A model generated the notes under the pieces. The model saw nothing but the letters and a program-made list of their open reading frames with translations, made no database searches and was not told the DNA's origin. Source: an uncultured Nocardioides sp. (GTDB lineage Bacteria > Actinomycetota > Actinomycetes > Propionibacteriales > Nocardioidaceae). Taken from it: DNA of 64,000 bases. The DNA is taken from contig NZ_CANKYS010000012.1 of NCBI RefSeq assembly GCF_947488025.1, positions 1 to 64,000 on the forward strand. Direction: 5' to 3'. Both the position numbers and the translations under genes were made by a program. Shown one piece after another: positions 27,249-35,669 of the stretch (position 1 is its first letter; each line of letters opens with the position of its first letter).

Positions 27249-28472
27249 TCAGGTGCAGTCGATGTTGCTGAGTCCCTCGGCCGCGTCGCCGAGGTCGTTG
27301 GAGCAGTCGACGACGTTGCTGCCCTCGGGCCACGACGCGATGCCGTAGCCGGACCCGTCGACGCTCCCGGAGTTGTCGCGGAAGACATTGAAGTCGCCCC
27401 AGCCGGGGAGGATGTCGTGAGTCTCGAAGCCGTTCTCCGACGCCGACGTCCCGCGGTTGCCCTCCACCAAGTAGTTGTTGCCCTTGAGGTTGACCCAGGT
27501 GTCGGCCTCGGTCATGGACGATCCGTCGAAGACGTTGTCCATCAGGGCGCCTCCCGTGGTGCCCTCCTTGATGTCGACGGGCTCGGAGGTCGTCGCGGAG
27601 ATGGTGTTGCCCTTCACGACGTTGCGGTCGCTCCGGTCGGGCTCGCAGTCGGTGTAGGTGCACCAGTTGCTCACCGCGGACCCGATGTAGATCCCCTCGC
27701 CGTAGTCCTGCTCGCGCAGCCCGGTGTCGCTGATCGTGTTGTCGAGGACGAGGTTGTCGGTGCTGTTGCTGCGCAGGTGGATCGCCTCGTCGCCGACACC
27801 GGCCACCGTCAGGCCCTGGATGACCGAGCCCACGGTGTTGTCGGCCATCACCCCCTTCTGCCCACCGGTGACGCTGAACCCGACGAGCCTCCAGTGCTGG
27901 GCCCCGTCGAGGTGGAAGGTGTAGCCGTCGTCCTCGACGGACCCGCCGTCGAGCACGGCGTCGGGAGAGCCGCACAGGAAGACCGGCTCCGAGGCGGTCC
28001 CCGACTGCGTGGTCACGAAGTGACCCTCGTAGCGGCCGTCGGCGAGGACGATCGTCTCGCCCGGGCCGGCCATGTCCAGCGCGGCCTGCAGGGACGAGGC
28101 GTCGGTGACGTCCATCGTGGCCTCGGGGCAGTCGACCGGCTCGTCGGACGGGAGCGGCCCCTGTCCCGCGGGCCGGGCGTCGGGCAGCAGCGCCGCCTCG
28201 GTGGGCTCCTCCTGCTCCTCCTCCTCGGGATCCTCCGTCTCGTCTGGCTCGTCGGTCTCCTCGGGGGTCGGCGAGGTCTCGGTCGGGAGCTCGGTGAGCT
28301 CCTCCAGCGGCGCCACCTCGGGGGACGCCGGCACGGACGGCACGGTCACTGCGACCTGGTCGGGGGCCGGCTCCGGCCAGACGAGCACGAAGACGGTCGC
28401 CGTGACCACCACGCCCGCGACGAGGGCCGCCGCCACGTGCACCCAGGTGGGCTCCTTCCAGCGTGGGTTCAC
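27249..28472 (-). CDS. N-anchored right-handed parallel beta-helix protein
   Basis: A 407-residue cell-surface protein. One N-terminal helix (VAAALVAGVVVTATVFVLVW, about residues 11-30) anchors it, followed by a linker of about 80 residues rich in Pro, Glu, Thr and Asp. The helix domain starts with SLQAALDMAGPGETIVLADG, the entry phrase of PL6/pectate-lyase-like folds, and shows GEGIYIGSAVSNWCTYTDC, VDIKEG, NVFDG, WVNLKGNNYLVEGNRGT and ILPGWGDFNVF. These phrases recur in the product at 32962-34620, making the two paralogues. A polysaccharide-modifying or -binding role is inferred. GTG overlaps the upstream stop by 4 nt (GTGA). Confidence 0.85.
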   Translation of the reverse strand: MNPRWKEPTWVHVAAALVAGVVVTATVFVLVWPEPAPDQVAVTVPSVPASPEVAPLEELTELPTETSPTPEETDEPDETEDPEEEEQEEPTEAALLPDARPAGQGPLPSDEPVDCPEATMDVTDASSLQAALDMAGPGETIVLADGRYEGHFVTTQSGTASEPVFLCGSPDAVLDGGSVEDDGYTFHLDGAQHWRLVGFSVTGGQKGVMADNTVGSVIQGLTVAGVGDEAIHLRSNSTDNLVLDNTISDTGLREQDYGEGIYIGSAVSNWCTYTDCEPDRSDRNVVKGNTISATTSEPVDIKEGTTGGALMDNVFDGSSMTEADTWVNLKGNNYLVEGNRGTSASENGFETHDILPGWGDFNVFRDNSGSVDGSGYGIASWPEGSNVVDCSNDLGDAAEGLSNIDCT

Positions 28473-30343
28473 AGCAGGGCCTCTTCGCGACGGACCGCGC
28501 GAGCCGGTACGCCGTCGGAGACCGGCAGCTTGTCGGCGTAGGGGTGGCCCTTGTGCCGCCGTGACCGGGCCCCGTGCACCGCGGTGAAGACGAGCAGGGC
28601 GCCGAGGAGCAGCCACATCAGCGTGAGCGGCTGCAGGAACCGCTTGAGCGTCACGAGGAAGGGCGTGGTGTCCTGCCAGCCCGACGTGTCGTTGGTCCAG
28701 GTCGACCGCTTCACGTCGGGCGCCCGCTTGGCGTCGATGGCGCTGGGGCCGCGACCGCTCATCTTGTTCTGCTGCAGCGCCGTGGCACCGACGGTGCCCA
28801 CGAGGCTGACCGCGTGGTTGAGCGCGTTGGTGAAGGTGTTGCTCTCCACCGTCGCGGAGGAGTCGCGGATGTAGAGGCTGGTCTCCCCGCCGGTGACGAT
28901 GTTGCCCGTCACGGCGGCCCGGGTGACGCCGTCGCGCACCGCGATCCCCTGGCTGACCGACTCGTCGACGCGGTTGCCGACGACATCGACCGACGTGGCC
29001 TCGGCACGGACCACGACGCCCATCCGGTTGCCGTCGACGTCGTTGGCCAGGACGGCGACGTTGCGTCCTCCCAGCACCTCGACGCCGTACCTCCCGTTGT
29101 CGGAGGCCTCGCTGTTGGCCAGCGAGTTGTTGCCGTAGCTGTCGACGCTCATCCCGGTGGCGTTGGGGCCGTCGGCGAGCGGCTGGCCCGAGATCGTGAC
29201 GCCGTTGCGGCCGTTGTCGTTGGCACGGACCTCCGAGAGCACGATGCCGGTGGTCGCCCGGGACAGCACGACACCGTCCTGGCCGTTGCGCAGGGCTTCG
29301 GTGGCCTCGACGACCGCGTTGACGACGTAGCGGTGGAGCACGATGCCGCCCACCAGGTTGTCGGAGAACGAGCTCTCGCGGATGTCGAGCCCGTTGGCGC
29401 CGGACACGAAGATGCCGAAGGCGTTGTCCTGGACGGTGGTGTCGCTGATGGCGGCGGAGACGAAGCTGTACTCCGGCGACTCCATGTCCAGCATCGGCAC
29501 CGGCAGCTCACCGGACGGCAGCACCTCGCCGAGCGCCGAGCCGCGGTTGCCCTCGACCTCGGGACGCTCGTCACCGGACTTCGCGACCGGGTCGCGCTCC
29601 CCCAGGTCGAGCGAGCGACCGAGCGAGTCGAGCGCGCCACCGGTCGGACGGTCGGTGCCGGTGAGGGACAGGCCGCCCGTGCGGCCGCTCCAGAAGCCGA
29701 GCGACGAGATCTCGGCGTGCTTGATCGAGATCTGCCCGCCGATCGAGCGGATGTAGGCGCGTCCGTCGTCGGTCACGTCGTCGGGCTTGCCCGACTGCCG
29801 GTCGAAGCTGCTGATCTCCGCAGGGGCGCCGGTGGTGCCCTGGACGTTGAGCCGGCCGCCGTAGTTGACGATCGAGACGAACCCCTGCTCGTCGCTGGCG
29901 AGCTTGAGCCGGAGCCCGCCCGCTGCTCCCAGGTTGAGGGTCGCGCCGAGGTCGATGACGATGTTCTCCGAGAGCAGGTAGGACCCGTCGGGCTGGCGTA
30001 CGAAGGTCTGGGGCGCGAGGCCGAGCAGGTCCTCCGCGGTGTAGGGCTCGCTGCGCGAGGTGAGGACGAGGGTGTAGGCGGCACCCGTCGCGAGCCGGTA
30101 GGGCGCCTTGATCGGCGTGTCGCTCCAGCTGGACAGGGAACCGACGGTCCTGACCTCCAGCAGCCGCTGGTCCTCCGCGGCGACGTACTCCGCCTCGCTG
30201 GACGGGTCGCCGGGATACTCGGTGCCCGTGACCGGGGGCGTGCCGATCGACTCCGCCGCCCCCGCTGCGCCGGCCAGGCCGAGGCTCTGGCCGAGCACGA
30301 GGACGCCCAGCGCGAGCGCGCGCCAGCTTCCGCGGCGCCTCAT
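28469..30343 (-). CDS. Secreted, C-anchored right-handed parallel beta-helix protein
   Basis: A 624-residue protein with a signal peptide (RALALGVLVLGQSLGLAGAAGA). An N-terminal region of about 200 residues has beta-rich segments (SYLLSENIVIDLGATLNLG). About ten beta-helix rungs follow, each with an N-x-x-x-G turn, for example DNAFGIFVSGANGLDI and NDNGRNGVTISG, characteristic of NosD/AlgG-like proteins. Near the C-terminus, LTLMWLLLGALLVFTAVHG is a membrane anchor with a basic cytoplasmic tail, so the helix faces outside. It is coupled to the GT2 gene (ATGA overlap) and the next beta-helix gene (GTGA overlap). In alginate systems such proteins guide or epimerise the nascent polymer. Confidence 0.85.
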   Translation of the reverse strand: MRRRGSWRALALGVLVLGQSLGLAGAAGAAESIGTPPVTGTEYPGDPSSEAEYVAAEDQRLLEVRTVGSLSSWSDTPIKAPYRLATGAAYTLVLTSRSEPYTAEDLLGLAPQTFVRQPDGSYLLSENIVIDLGATLNLGAAGGLRLKLASDEQGFVSIVNYGGRLNVQGTTGAPAEISSFDRQSGKPDDVTDDGRAYIRSIGGQISIKHAEISSLGFWSGRTGGLSLTGTDRPTGGALDSLGRSLDLGERDPVAKSGDERPEVEGNRGSALGEVLPSGELPVPMLDMESPEYSFVSAAISDTTVQDNAFGIFVSGANGLDIRESSFSDNLVGGIVLHRYVVNAVVEATEALRNGQDGVVLSRATTGIVLSEVRANDNGRNGVTISGQPLADGPNATGMSVDSYGNNSLANSEASDNGRYGVEVLGGRNVAVLANDVDGNRMGVVVRAEATSVDVVGNRVDESVSQGIAVRDGVTRAAVTGNIVTGGETSLYIRDSSATVESNTFTNALNHAVSLVGTVGATALQQNKMSGRGPSAIDAKRAPDVKRSTWTNDTSGWQDTTPFLVTLKRFLQPLTLMWLLLGALLVFTAVHGARSRRHKGHPYADKLPVSDGVPARAVRREEALL

Positions 30344-31656
30344 CGGGCGTCGCCGGCGAGGTCGAGGTGCGCCTCGGCGCGCGGAGCCGGGATGACCCGG
30401 GGCTCCGGGTCGCCGACCAGGGTGGCCCGGGTCTGGCCCTCGCCGCCGACGGAGTCGGCCGTGCGGGTGAGCCAGCCCTGCTTGTTCATCGTGGCGAACG
30501 CGTAGAACTTGATCGGCAGCGCCACGAAGATGACCACGAGGGTGAACAGGGGCAGCAGCAGCACGTCGGACGGGTGCCGGCGCAGGTGGGAGAACCCGCG
30601 GATGCCGCGACCTGCCATCAGCCAGATGGCGGCCAGCGCGATGCTGGTCTGGGTCAGCTCGAGCCGACTGAAGACGAGGTAGCCGAGGGTGATGCCCATC
30701 GTGACCGGCGTCAGCAGGATCTGCAGCACCGTCACCTTGGTGACGAAGGGGACCCGCCACAACCAACCCTTGTACGCGGCCGTGAGGTAGCACCGGTAGG
30801 AGTTGCGGCTCCACCGGACGCGCTGCTTGACGAATGCCCGGAAGGTGTCGGGGAACATCGACAGCGCGCGGGCCGAGGACTGGTGCACCGCCTTGTAGCC
30901 GGAGGCGAGCACCAGCCAGGTGAGGCGGCCGTCGTCGCCGGCCACGCACCGGCGACCGAGGAAGAACTCGTTCTCCAGGTTGTCCAGGACGGGCATGACC
31001 ACCGAGCGCCGGTAGGCGGCCGTCCGGCCCGACACGCACGCCACCGCACCCGCGCGGCCCATGGCCGGGACGTAGTTGTAGTAGCGGAGGTTGACCATCC
31101 AGTCCGCGACGCGGCGCCAGACGCTGGTGCGGCGCTGGTAGACGTTCTGCTGGGTGCTGACCGCCCCCACGTCGGGGTCGAGGAAGGGACGCTGGACGGC
31201 GAGCAGCAGGCCGGGCTGCCACCTCGTGTCGGAGTCGGTGAGGACGAGGAGGTCCGAGGTGGCCATCTTGATGCCCACGCCGAGGGCGGAGCGCTTGCCG
31301 GCGTGCTTGAACAGCACCGGCGTCACCCGCGGGTCGCCGATCGCACGGATGCGGTCGTAGGCCTCGGTGTCGGCGAGGTCGAGCACGACGATGATCTCGT
31401 CGGGATCCTGCGAGCGCCAGTTGTGCAGGCAGTCGAGCAGGATGTCCGGGTCCTCCCGGAAGGACGGCACGACGACGGAGGTCGTCGCGGTGTGGTTGTT
31501 GACGATGGGCTCGGCACGGGCCGAGAGGATGACCCTGTAGAGCCAGAGGCCCCACACGATCACGCCTGCCAGGGCGAGCGGGAAGGCCGCTCTCATCTGG
31601 GCGAGTGTTTCCGCCGACAACGACAGGTCGGCAGGCAGCAGCAAGGTGTTGAGCAC
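30340..31656 (-). CDS. Processive GT2 glycosyltransferase (hyaluronan/Alg8-like synthase)
   Basis: A 438-residue membrane glycosyltransferase. After a first helix (FPLALAGVIVWGLWLYRVIL), the GT2 domain shows SVVVPSFREDP (nucleotide), VLTDSDTRWQPG (DxD metal site), VACVSGRTAAYRR, GDDGRLTWLVL (GDD catalytic base region) and QRVRWSRNSYRC (QxxRW product-channel motif). About four C-terminal helices end with KFYAFATMNKQGWLTRT. These are hallmarks of processive synthases that polymerise and extrude a chain. GTG at 31656 is chosen because GGGGGG lies about 7 nt upstream; GTG 31671 is the alternative. It heads a four-gene set ending in the sugar-nucleotide dehydrogenase. Confidence 0.9.
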   Translation of the reverse strand: MLNTLLLPADLSLSAETLAQMRAAFPLALAGVIVWGLWLYRVILSARAEPIVNNHTATTSVVVPSFREDPDILLDCLHNWRSQDPDEIIVVLDLADTEAYDRIRAIGDPRVTPVLFKHAGKRSALGVGIKMATSDLLVLTDSDTRWQPGLLLAVQRPFLDPDVGAVSTQQNVYQRRTSVWRRVADWMVNLRYYNYVPAMGRAGAVACVSGRTAAYRRSVVMPVLDNLENEFFLGRRCVAGDDGRLTWLVLASGYKAVHQSSARALSMFPDTFRAFVKQRVRWSRNSYRCYLTAAYKGWLWRVPFVTKVTVLQILLTPVTMGITLGYLVFSRLELTQTSIALAAIWLMAGRGIRGFSHLRRHPSDVLLLPLFTLVVIFVALPIKFYAFATMNKQGWLTRTADSVGGEGQTRATLVGDPEPRVIPAPRAEAHLDLAGDAR

Positions 31657-31677
31657 GAGTGATCCCCCCACGGAATC

Positions 31678-31780
31678 AGCCGTCCGAGGGACGGCTTGAA
31701 CGATGATCGGTACGGCCCCACTGCCGCACCGGGGTCAACCCTGTGCGTCAATCAGTCCTTGACCAACACCCTTCGGTCAA
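31678..31780. promoter_or_regulatory. Divergent control region of the exopolysaccharide locus with four TTGAC/GTCAA boxes
   Basis: Between the divergent GT2 and lipoprotein genes, GGTCAA (31733-31738), GTCAAT (31747-31752), TTGACC (31759-31764) and GGTCAA (31775-31780) are spaced about 13-16 nt apart in the least GC-rich part of the region. AGCCGTCC..GGACGGCT (31678-31696) forms a stem in the GT2 leader. The repeats could be -35 hexamers for both directions or sites for a regulator. Confidence 0.5.
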
Positions 31781-31864
31781 TCCTCGACAAAAGTTCGGGG
31801 AAGGCTGGTCCCACCCTGAGACTCCTTACTCTTCCCACCCCCGATGCTGAGAAAGACTGAACCC

Positions 31865-32965
31865 ATGAAGACCCGTTCGGGCACCCTGCAGAGGGCTTTC
31901 GTGATGACCGTCACGGCGTGCGTCCTGGGGGCGTGCAGCGATGCCGTGTCCCCGCAGACGGACTCCCCGACCACCTCCCCCGCCACCCCGTCGAGCACCC
32001 CCACCGCGCCTCCCTCCGACGCCCCGGCGGACCTCCCGACCTCGGTCGTCGCCCCCGAGTGCGAAGAGGCGCCCGGACGCACGGTGGAGCAGCTGGAGGA
32101 CGTCACCGTCCCGGCGACCGTGGTCCCGGCCGTGGTCGACGCCTCGGGCCAGGAGGTCGCACCGGCCTCCGAGGTGCCGGCACAGCTCGTCGACGCCGGT
32201 TGCGTGATCCGCTACGACGCACCGGGCGGCTGCCTCGGTGCCGTGGAGGTCACGGCCGCGACCATCCCGGCGGCGACCATCCCGGGGGTCGAGCTGACGG
32301 GCGTGGAGCTCCCTGCTGCCACCACCGACACCGTCACCCAGCCCGGGGACTACGCGCCCGAGGTCTGCCAGCTCGAGCGCGACGGCCGGATCGAGACCGT
32401 CTCGCGCGCGGGCGTCGTACGCGAGGGCTTCTCGCGCGACGGTGTGGCCCGGCCGGGCCGCACCCGTCCCGAGCGGTGCGACGACGACGGGTGCACACCG
32501 GCCCTCGAGGTGCCGACGGTGCGGCTCGAGCCCGTGCGGCTGCCCGACGTCGACATCGACCCCGGACGGCTCGAGTCGCGCACCATCGCACGCGACGTCT
32601 CCGTGGTCTCCGGCGAGGATCGGGTGTCGTACGTCGCCCCCGGAGCGGTGCTCTTCGAGCTCGAGCGGGCCGACCTCCGGCCCGCCGCCGAGGAAGCGCT
32701 GCGCACGATCCTCGACACCATCGTCCCGACCGCCGACACCCGCCTCCTGGTCGAGGGGCACACCGACGACCTCGGCTCGGCGAGCTTCGGTCGACGGCTC
32801 TCCCGGCAGCGGGCCCAGACGGTCGCCGACTGGCTCGTGGACCGGGGACTGCGCCGCTCGCAGGTGACGGTGGCCGGGCTCGGCGAGTCCGCGCCGGCCG
32901 TGCCCAACACCTCCGAGGCCAACCGGGCGCGCAACCGCCGGGTCGTGATCACGGTGCTGCGATGA
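31865..32965 (+). CDS. OmpA-family lipoprotein
   Basis: A 366-residue lipoprotein. The signal sequence ends in a lipobox VLGAC with Cys24, followed by a Thr/Ser/Pro-rich spacer. The central 160 residues hold three cysteines in pairs (GCVIRYDAPGGC and later PERCDDDGC) and short V/P/A/T repeats. The C-terminal 110 residues are an OmpA-like peptidoglycan-binding domain, with VLFELERADLRPAAEE, LLVEGHTDDLGSASF, LSRQRAQTVADWL and NRARNRRVVITVL. It would tie the membrane or locus products to peptidoglycan. ATG 31865 is chosen over 31844 for the signal peptide. Its stop overlaps the next start (ATGA). Confidence 0.88.
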   Translation: MKTRSGTLQRAFVMTVTACVLGACSDAVSPQTDSPTTSPATPSSTPTAPPSDAPADLPTSVVAPECEEAPGRTVEQLEDVTVPATVVPAVVDASGQEVAPASEVPAQLVDAGCVIRYDAPGGCLGAVEVTAATIPAATIPGVELTGVELPAATTDTVTQPGDYAPEVCQLERDGRIETVSRAGVVREGFSRDGVARPGRTRPERCDDDGCTPALEVPTVRLEPVRLPDVDIDPGRLESRTIARDVSVVSGEDRVSYVAPGAVLFELERADLRPAAEEALRTILDTIVPTADTRLLVEGHTDDLGSASFGRRLSRQRAQTVADWLVDRGLRRSQVTVAGLGESAPAVPNTSEANRARNRRVVITVLR

Positions 32966-34620
32966 CGACCTCCCTCCTCTCCCGCGCGGTCACCCGCACG
33001 GTCGCCGCGCTGCTCCTGCTCCTGGCGCTCCCCTTCGGCCCGGCCCCGGCCGCCCCCATCGCCGCCAGCGCCACCAGCGCCGCCTCGGCGGACGACCGGG
33101 CCGCTGCGGAGGTGCCGCGGCGCATCGACGAGCGGTTCGCCCGGCCCGGCCGGGTCCGTCGCTTCGACGTCGCTGGTCCCGGCCGCTGGCAGGTCAGCGA
33201 CGGCCGTCTCCGGCTGGAGGCGTCGCGCCGCCCGGCCGCGCGCGACCGCGTGCCGACCGCGCTCCACCGGCGTACGGTCCGTGGCTCGGACTGGACGCTG
33301 CGCGTGGACGTGCGCGCCGAGGGCCGCTCGGGTGACGCCTCGGTGCTCGTCGACCGGACGGGTCCGCGAGACCATGTCGAGGTGCACCTCGACGCATCGC
33401 GACGACGCAGCGGTGTCTATGCCGTGCGCGCCGGCGACCGCACCCGCATCGCCTCCCTCGGCCTCGCCGCGCGGCCGGGGGTCCGGCACCGCGTCCGCGT
33501 CGCCCACGAGGGGAGCACAATGACTGTCACGGTCCGACGGCCCGGGCTGCGGCGCACCGTCGTGGTCGGCGTGCCCCTCCTCACCTCGAGCCGCGTCGGC
33601 CTGGGCTCGCGCGGCGGGTCGGCGTCCTTTGACGACCTGGCCGTCGTCGAGCAACGGCCCGCCCGGGCGACCTCGGTGGCGACCTCGGCCCAGCTCGCGG
33701 CGGCCCTCGCCGACGCGCGCCCCGGCGACGTGATCACGATGGCCGACGGGACCTACACGACCAAAGGCCTCGAGGCCGACCTCTCGATCGGCGACCAGCG
33801 CTACTACGGGACCTTCGTGGCCTCGCGGTCCGGGACGGCCGCCGCACCGATCGTCCTGCAGGGCAGCCGCGGGGCGATCATCGACGGCGCCCCGGGCGGC
33901 GACGGCACCTCCACCCAGTACGGCCTCTACCTCGCCGGCGTGGAGCACGTGCGGGTCCAGGGCATCACCGTCCGCAACGTCTCCAAGGGCATCGTCGTCG
34001 ACCGCTCGGCGCACGTGACGATCGGCTCGGTGCTCGTCGAGGACGTGGGCCAGGAGGGCATTCACCTGCGCGCCGGCACCCGGCACTCCGAGGTCGCCGA
34101 CAGCGTCGTACGCCGCACCGGCCTCGACAACGCGTCCTTCGGCGAGGGCATCTACGTCGGCAGCGCGGAGTCCAACTGGTCCACCTACAGCGACGGGAGG
34201 CCTGACGCCTCGGACCACAACCGGATCCTGCGCAACACGATCAGCCAGACCGGCGCCGAGAGCGTCGACATCAAGGAGGGGTCGTCGCACGGCGTGCTGG
34301 AGGGCAACGTCTTCGACGGCGGCGCGATGAGCGGCAGCTTCGCCGACTCGTGGGTGGACGTGAAGGGCAACTCCTGGCTGGTCCGGGGCAACCACGGCAC
34401 GACGGCGCTCGAGGACGGGTTCCAGGTGCACGTCATCCTCGACGGGTGGGGACGGGACAACGTCTTCCTCGGCAATGTCGCCGACGTGCGGGGTCCGGGC
34501 TACGGCTTCTGGGTCCAGGACGGGGCGGTCGGCACCGTGGTCGGCTGCGACAACGTCGTGCGGGCCGCCGGCTTGGGCTTCAGCACGCTCCCGACGTGCG
34601 ACGCCCGGTCGCGCCAGTAG
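32962..34620 (+). CDS. Secreted LamG-like plus parallel beta-helix protein
   Basis: A 552-residue exported protein with an N-terminal hydrophobic signal (VAALLLLLALPFGPAPAAP). Residues about 45-235 look like a concanavalin-like (LamG/DUF1080-like) beta-sandwich (GRWQVSDGRLRLE, DHVEVHLDASRR, SRVGLGSRGGSASFDDLAVV). The rest is a beta-helix starting AQLAAALADARPGDVITMADG and including GEGIYVGSAESNWSTYSDG, VDIKEGSSHGVLEGNVFDGG, WVDVKGNSWLVRGNHGT and VILDGWGRDNVFLGN. These match the product at 27249-28472, but here a beta-sandwich replaces the membrane anchor. A carbohydrate-active role is inferred. It is coupled to the OmpA lipoprotein gene. Confidence 0.85.
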   Translation: MTTSLLSRAVTRTVAALLLLLALPFGPAPAAPIAASATSAASADDRAAAEVPRRIDERFARPGRVRRFDVAGPGRWQVSDGRLRLEASRRPAARDRVPTALHRRTVRGSDWTLRVDVRAEGRSGDASVLVDRTGPRDHVEVHLDASRRRSGVYAVRAGDRTRIASLGLAARPGVRHRVRVAHEGSTMTVTVRRPGLRRTVVVGVPLLTSSRVGLGSRGGSASFDDLAVVEQRPARATSVATSAQLAAALADARPGDVITMADGTYTTKGLEADLSIGDQRYYGTFVASRSGTAAAPIVLQGSRGAIIDGAPGGDGTSTQYGLYLAGVEHVRVQGITVRNVSKGIVVDRSAHVTIGSVLVEDVGQEGIHLRAGTRHSEVADSVVRRTGLDNASFGEGIYVGSAESNWSTYSDGRPDASDHNRILRNTISQTGAESVDIKEGSSHGVLEGNVFDGGAMSGSFADSWVDVKGNSWLVRGNHGTTALEDGFQVHVILDGWGRDNVFLGNVADVRGPGYGFWVQDGAVGTVVGCDNVVRAAGLGFSTLPTCDARSRQ

Positions 34621-34700
34621 CCGACGGCCTCTACCCACGCTGGGTGAATCTTTACCGTCCACCTGTTTCATTCCGCGAACAAGCGGGCAGAGTGGGTGCT

Positions 34701-34799
34701 ATGGGCAAGCTGATCTTCGACAACCGCTTCGTCGGGGTCGTCTTCGTGTTGCTGCTGTTCGTCAACGCGTACGCGATCACCAACGGCTGGTACGCCTGA
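34701..34799 (+). CDS. 32-residue single-pass membrane peptide
   Basis: A 32-residue open frame, too short for most gene finders. Sequence begins MGKLIFDNRFVGVV, continues through a single hydrophobic stretch to about residue 27, and ends NGWYA. One basic residue at position 3 and one at 9 suggest a cytoplasmic N-terminus. CAGAGT lies 7 nt before the ATG, matching the leaderless promoter spacing used widely here. It follows the beta-helix gene by 80 bp, with no strong hairpin between. Function unknown; small membrane peptides often regulate or assemble larger membrane complexes. Confidence 0.6.
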   Translation: MGKLIFDNRFVGVVFVLLLFVNAYAITNGWYA

Positions 34800-34842
34800 G
34801 GACCCACCGGGCTCCTCACCACCGGCGTGCAACGATCCCCGG

Positions 34843-35628
34843 GTGGCGACACCCGCGTTGAGCTCTGACTGCGCGCGCTGCTTCGGCCTCTGCTGCGTGC
34901 TCCTCCCCTTCTCCGCCTCTGACGGCTTCGGCGTCGACAAGCCCAGCGGGCGTCCGTGCCTCAACCTCCTCGACGACGACGGCTGCCGCATCCACGCCAC
35001 CCTGCGGGAGGACGGCTGGCCCGGGTGCACGGTCTTCGAGTGCTTCGGCGCCGGCCAGCAGGTCTCCCAGGTCACCTACGCCGGCACCTCCTGGCGCGAG
35101 CAGGACAACCTCGCGGAGATGGCCGCGGTGCTGTCGGTGATGCGCCAGCTGCACGAGATGCTCGTCCACCTCGTCGAGGTGGCGCGGCGCTCGCCCGACC
35201 CCGCTGCCGACGTCGTACGCGCCGAGATCGAGGCCCTCACCACGGCCGACCCCGAGACGCTGCTGCGCGCCGACGTCGACGCCCTGCACGAGCAGGTCGG
35301 TGGGCTGCTCGCCGAGGCCAGCGCGCGCGTACGACGTCCGTGGGCACGGGCCCGCGACCGGACGCGCGCCGACCTCGCCGGACGACGGCTCACCGGCGAC
35401 CACGCCGGCTGGTCCTTCCGCGGCGCCCTGCTGATCCGCGCGGACCTCCGGGGCGCCGACCTGCGGGAGGCCGACCTGCTCGGCGCCGACCTGCGCGACA
35501 CCGACGTACGCGGCTGCGACCTGTCGACCACGCTCTTCCTCACCCAGCCCCAGGTGAATGCGGCGATCGGCGACGCGACGACCACCCTTCCGGACGGTTT
35601 GTCGCGCCCGGCACGCTGGGAGTCGTGA
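34843..35628 (+). CDS. Cys-rich cluster plus pentapeptide repeat protein
   Basis: A 261-residue protein with an unusual two-part design. The N-terminal 70 residues hold nine or so cysteines, CARCFGLCCVLLPF then C, GCRIH, GCTVFECFG, spaced like metal- or Fe-S-binding YkgJ-type clusters. A helical middle (about 80-175) is charged. The C-terminal 85 residues include pentapeptide repeats of the A(D/N)LRx type (LIRADLRGADLREADLLGAD, continuing LRDTDVRGCDL), which form a quadrilateral beta-helix. Partner and function are unknown. The GTG at 34843 is supported by an AACGAT box 6 nt upstream. Confidence 0.75.
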   Translation: MATPALSSDCARCFGLCCVLLPFSASDGFGVDKPSGRPCLNLLDDDGCRIHATLREDGWPGCTVFECFGAGQQVSQVTYAGTSWREQDNLAEMAAVLSVMRQLHEMLVHLVEVARRSPDPAADVVRAEIEALTTADPETLLRADVDALHEQVGGLLAEASARVRRPWARARDRTRADLAGRRLTGDHAGWSFRGALLIRADLRGADLREADLLGADLRDTDVRGCDLSTTLFLTQPQVNAAIGDATTTLPDGLSRPARWES

Positions 35629-35669
35629 GCCGGCGGAATACCTCCCGGACCGGTCGCGCTGTGCCCGGC

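Noticed and set aside
25756..34799. Whole locus as a horizontally acquired island
   Set aside because: GC content and codon style match the rest of the window, and no integrase, tRNA or direct-repeat ends are seen; only the 31680-31860 gap is less GC-rich, as promoters are.
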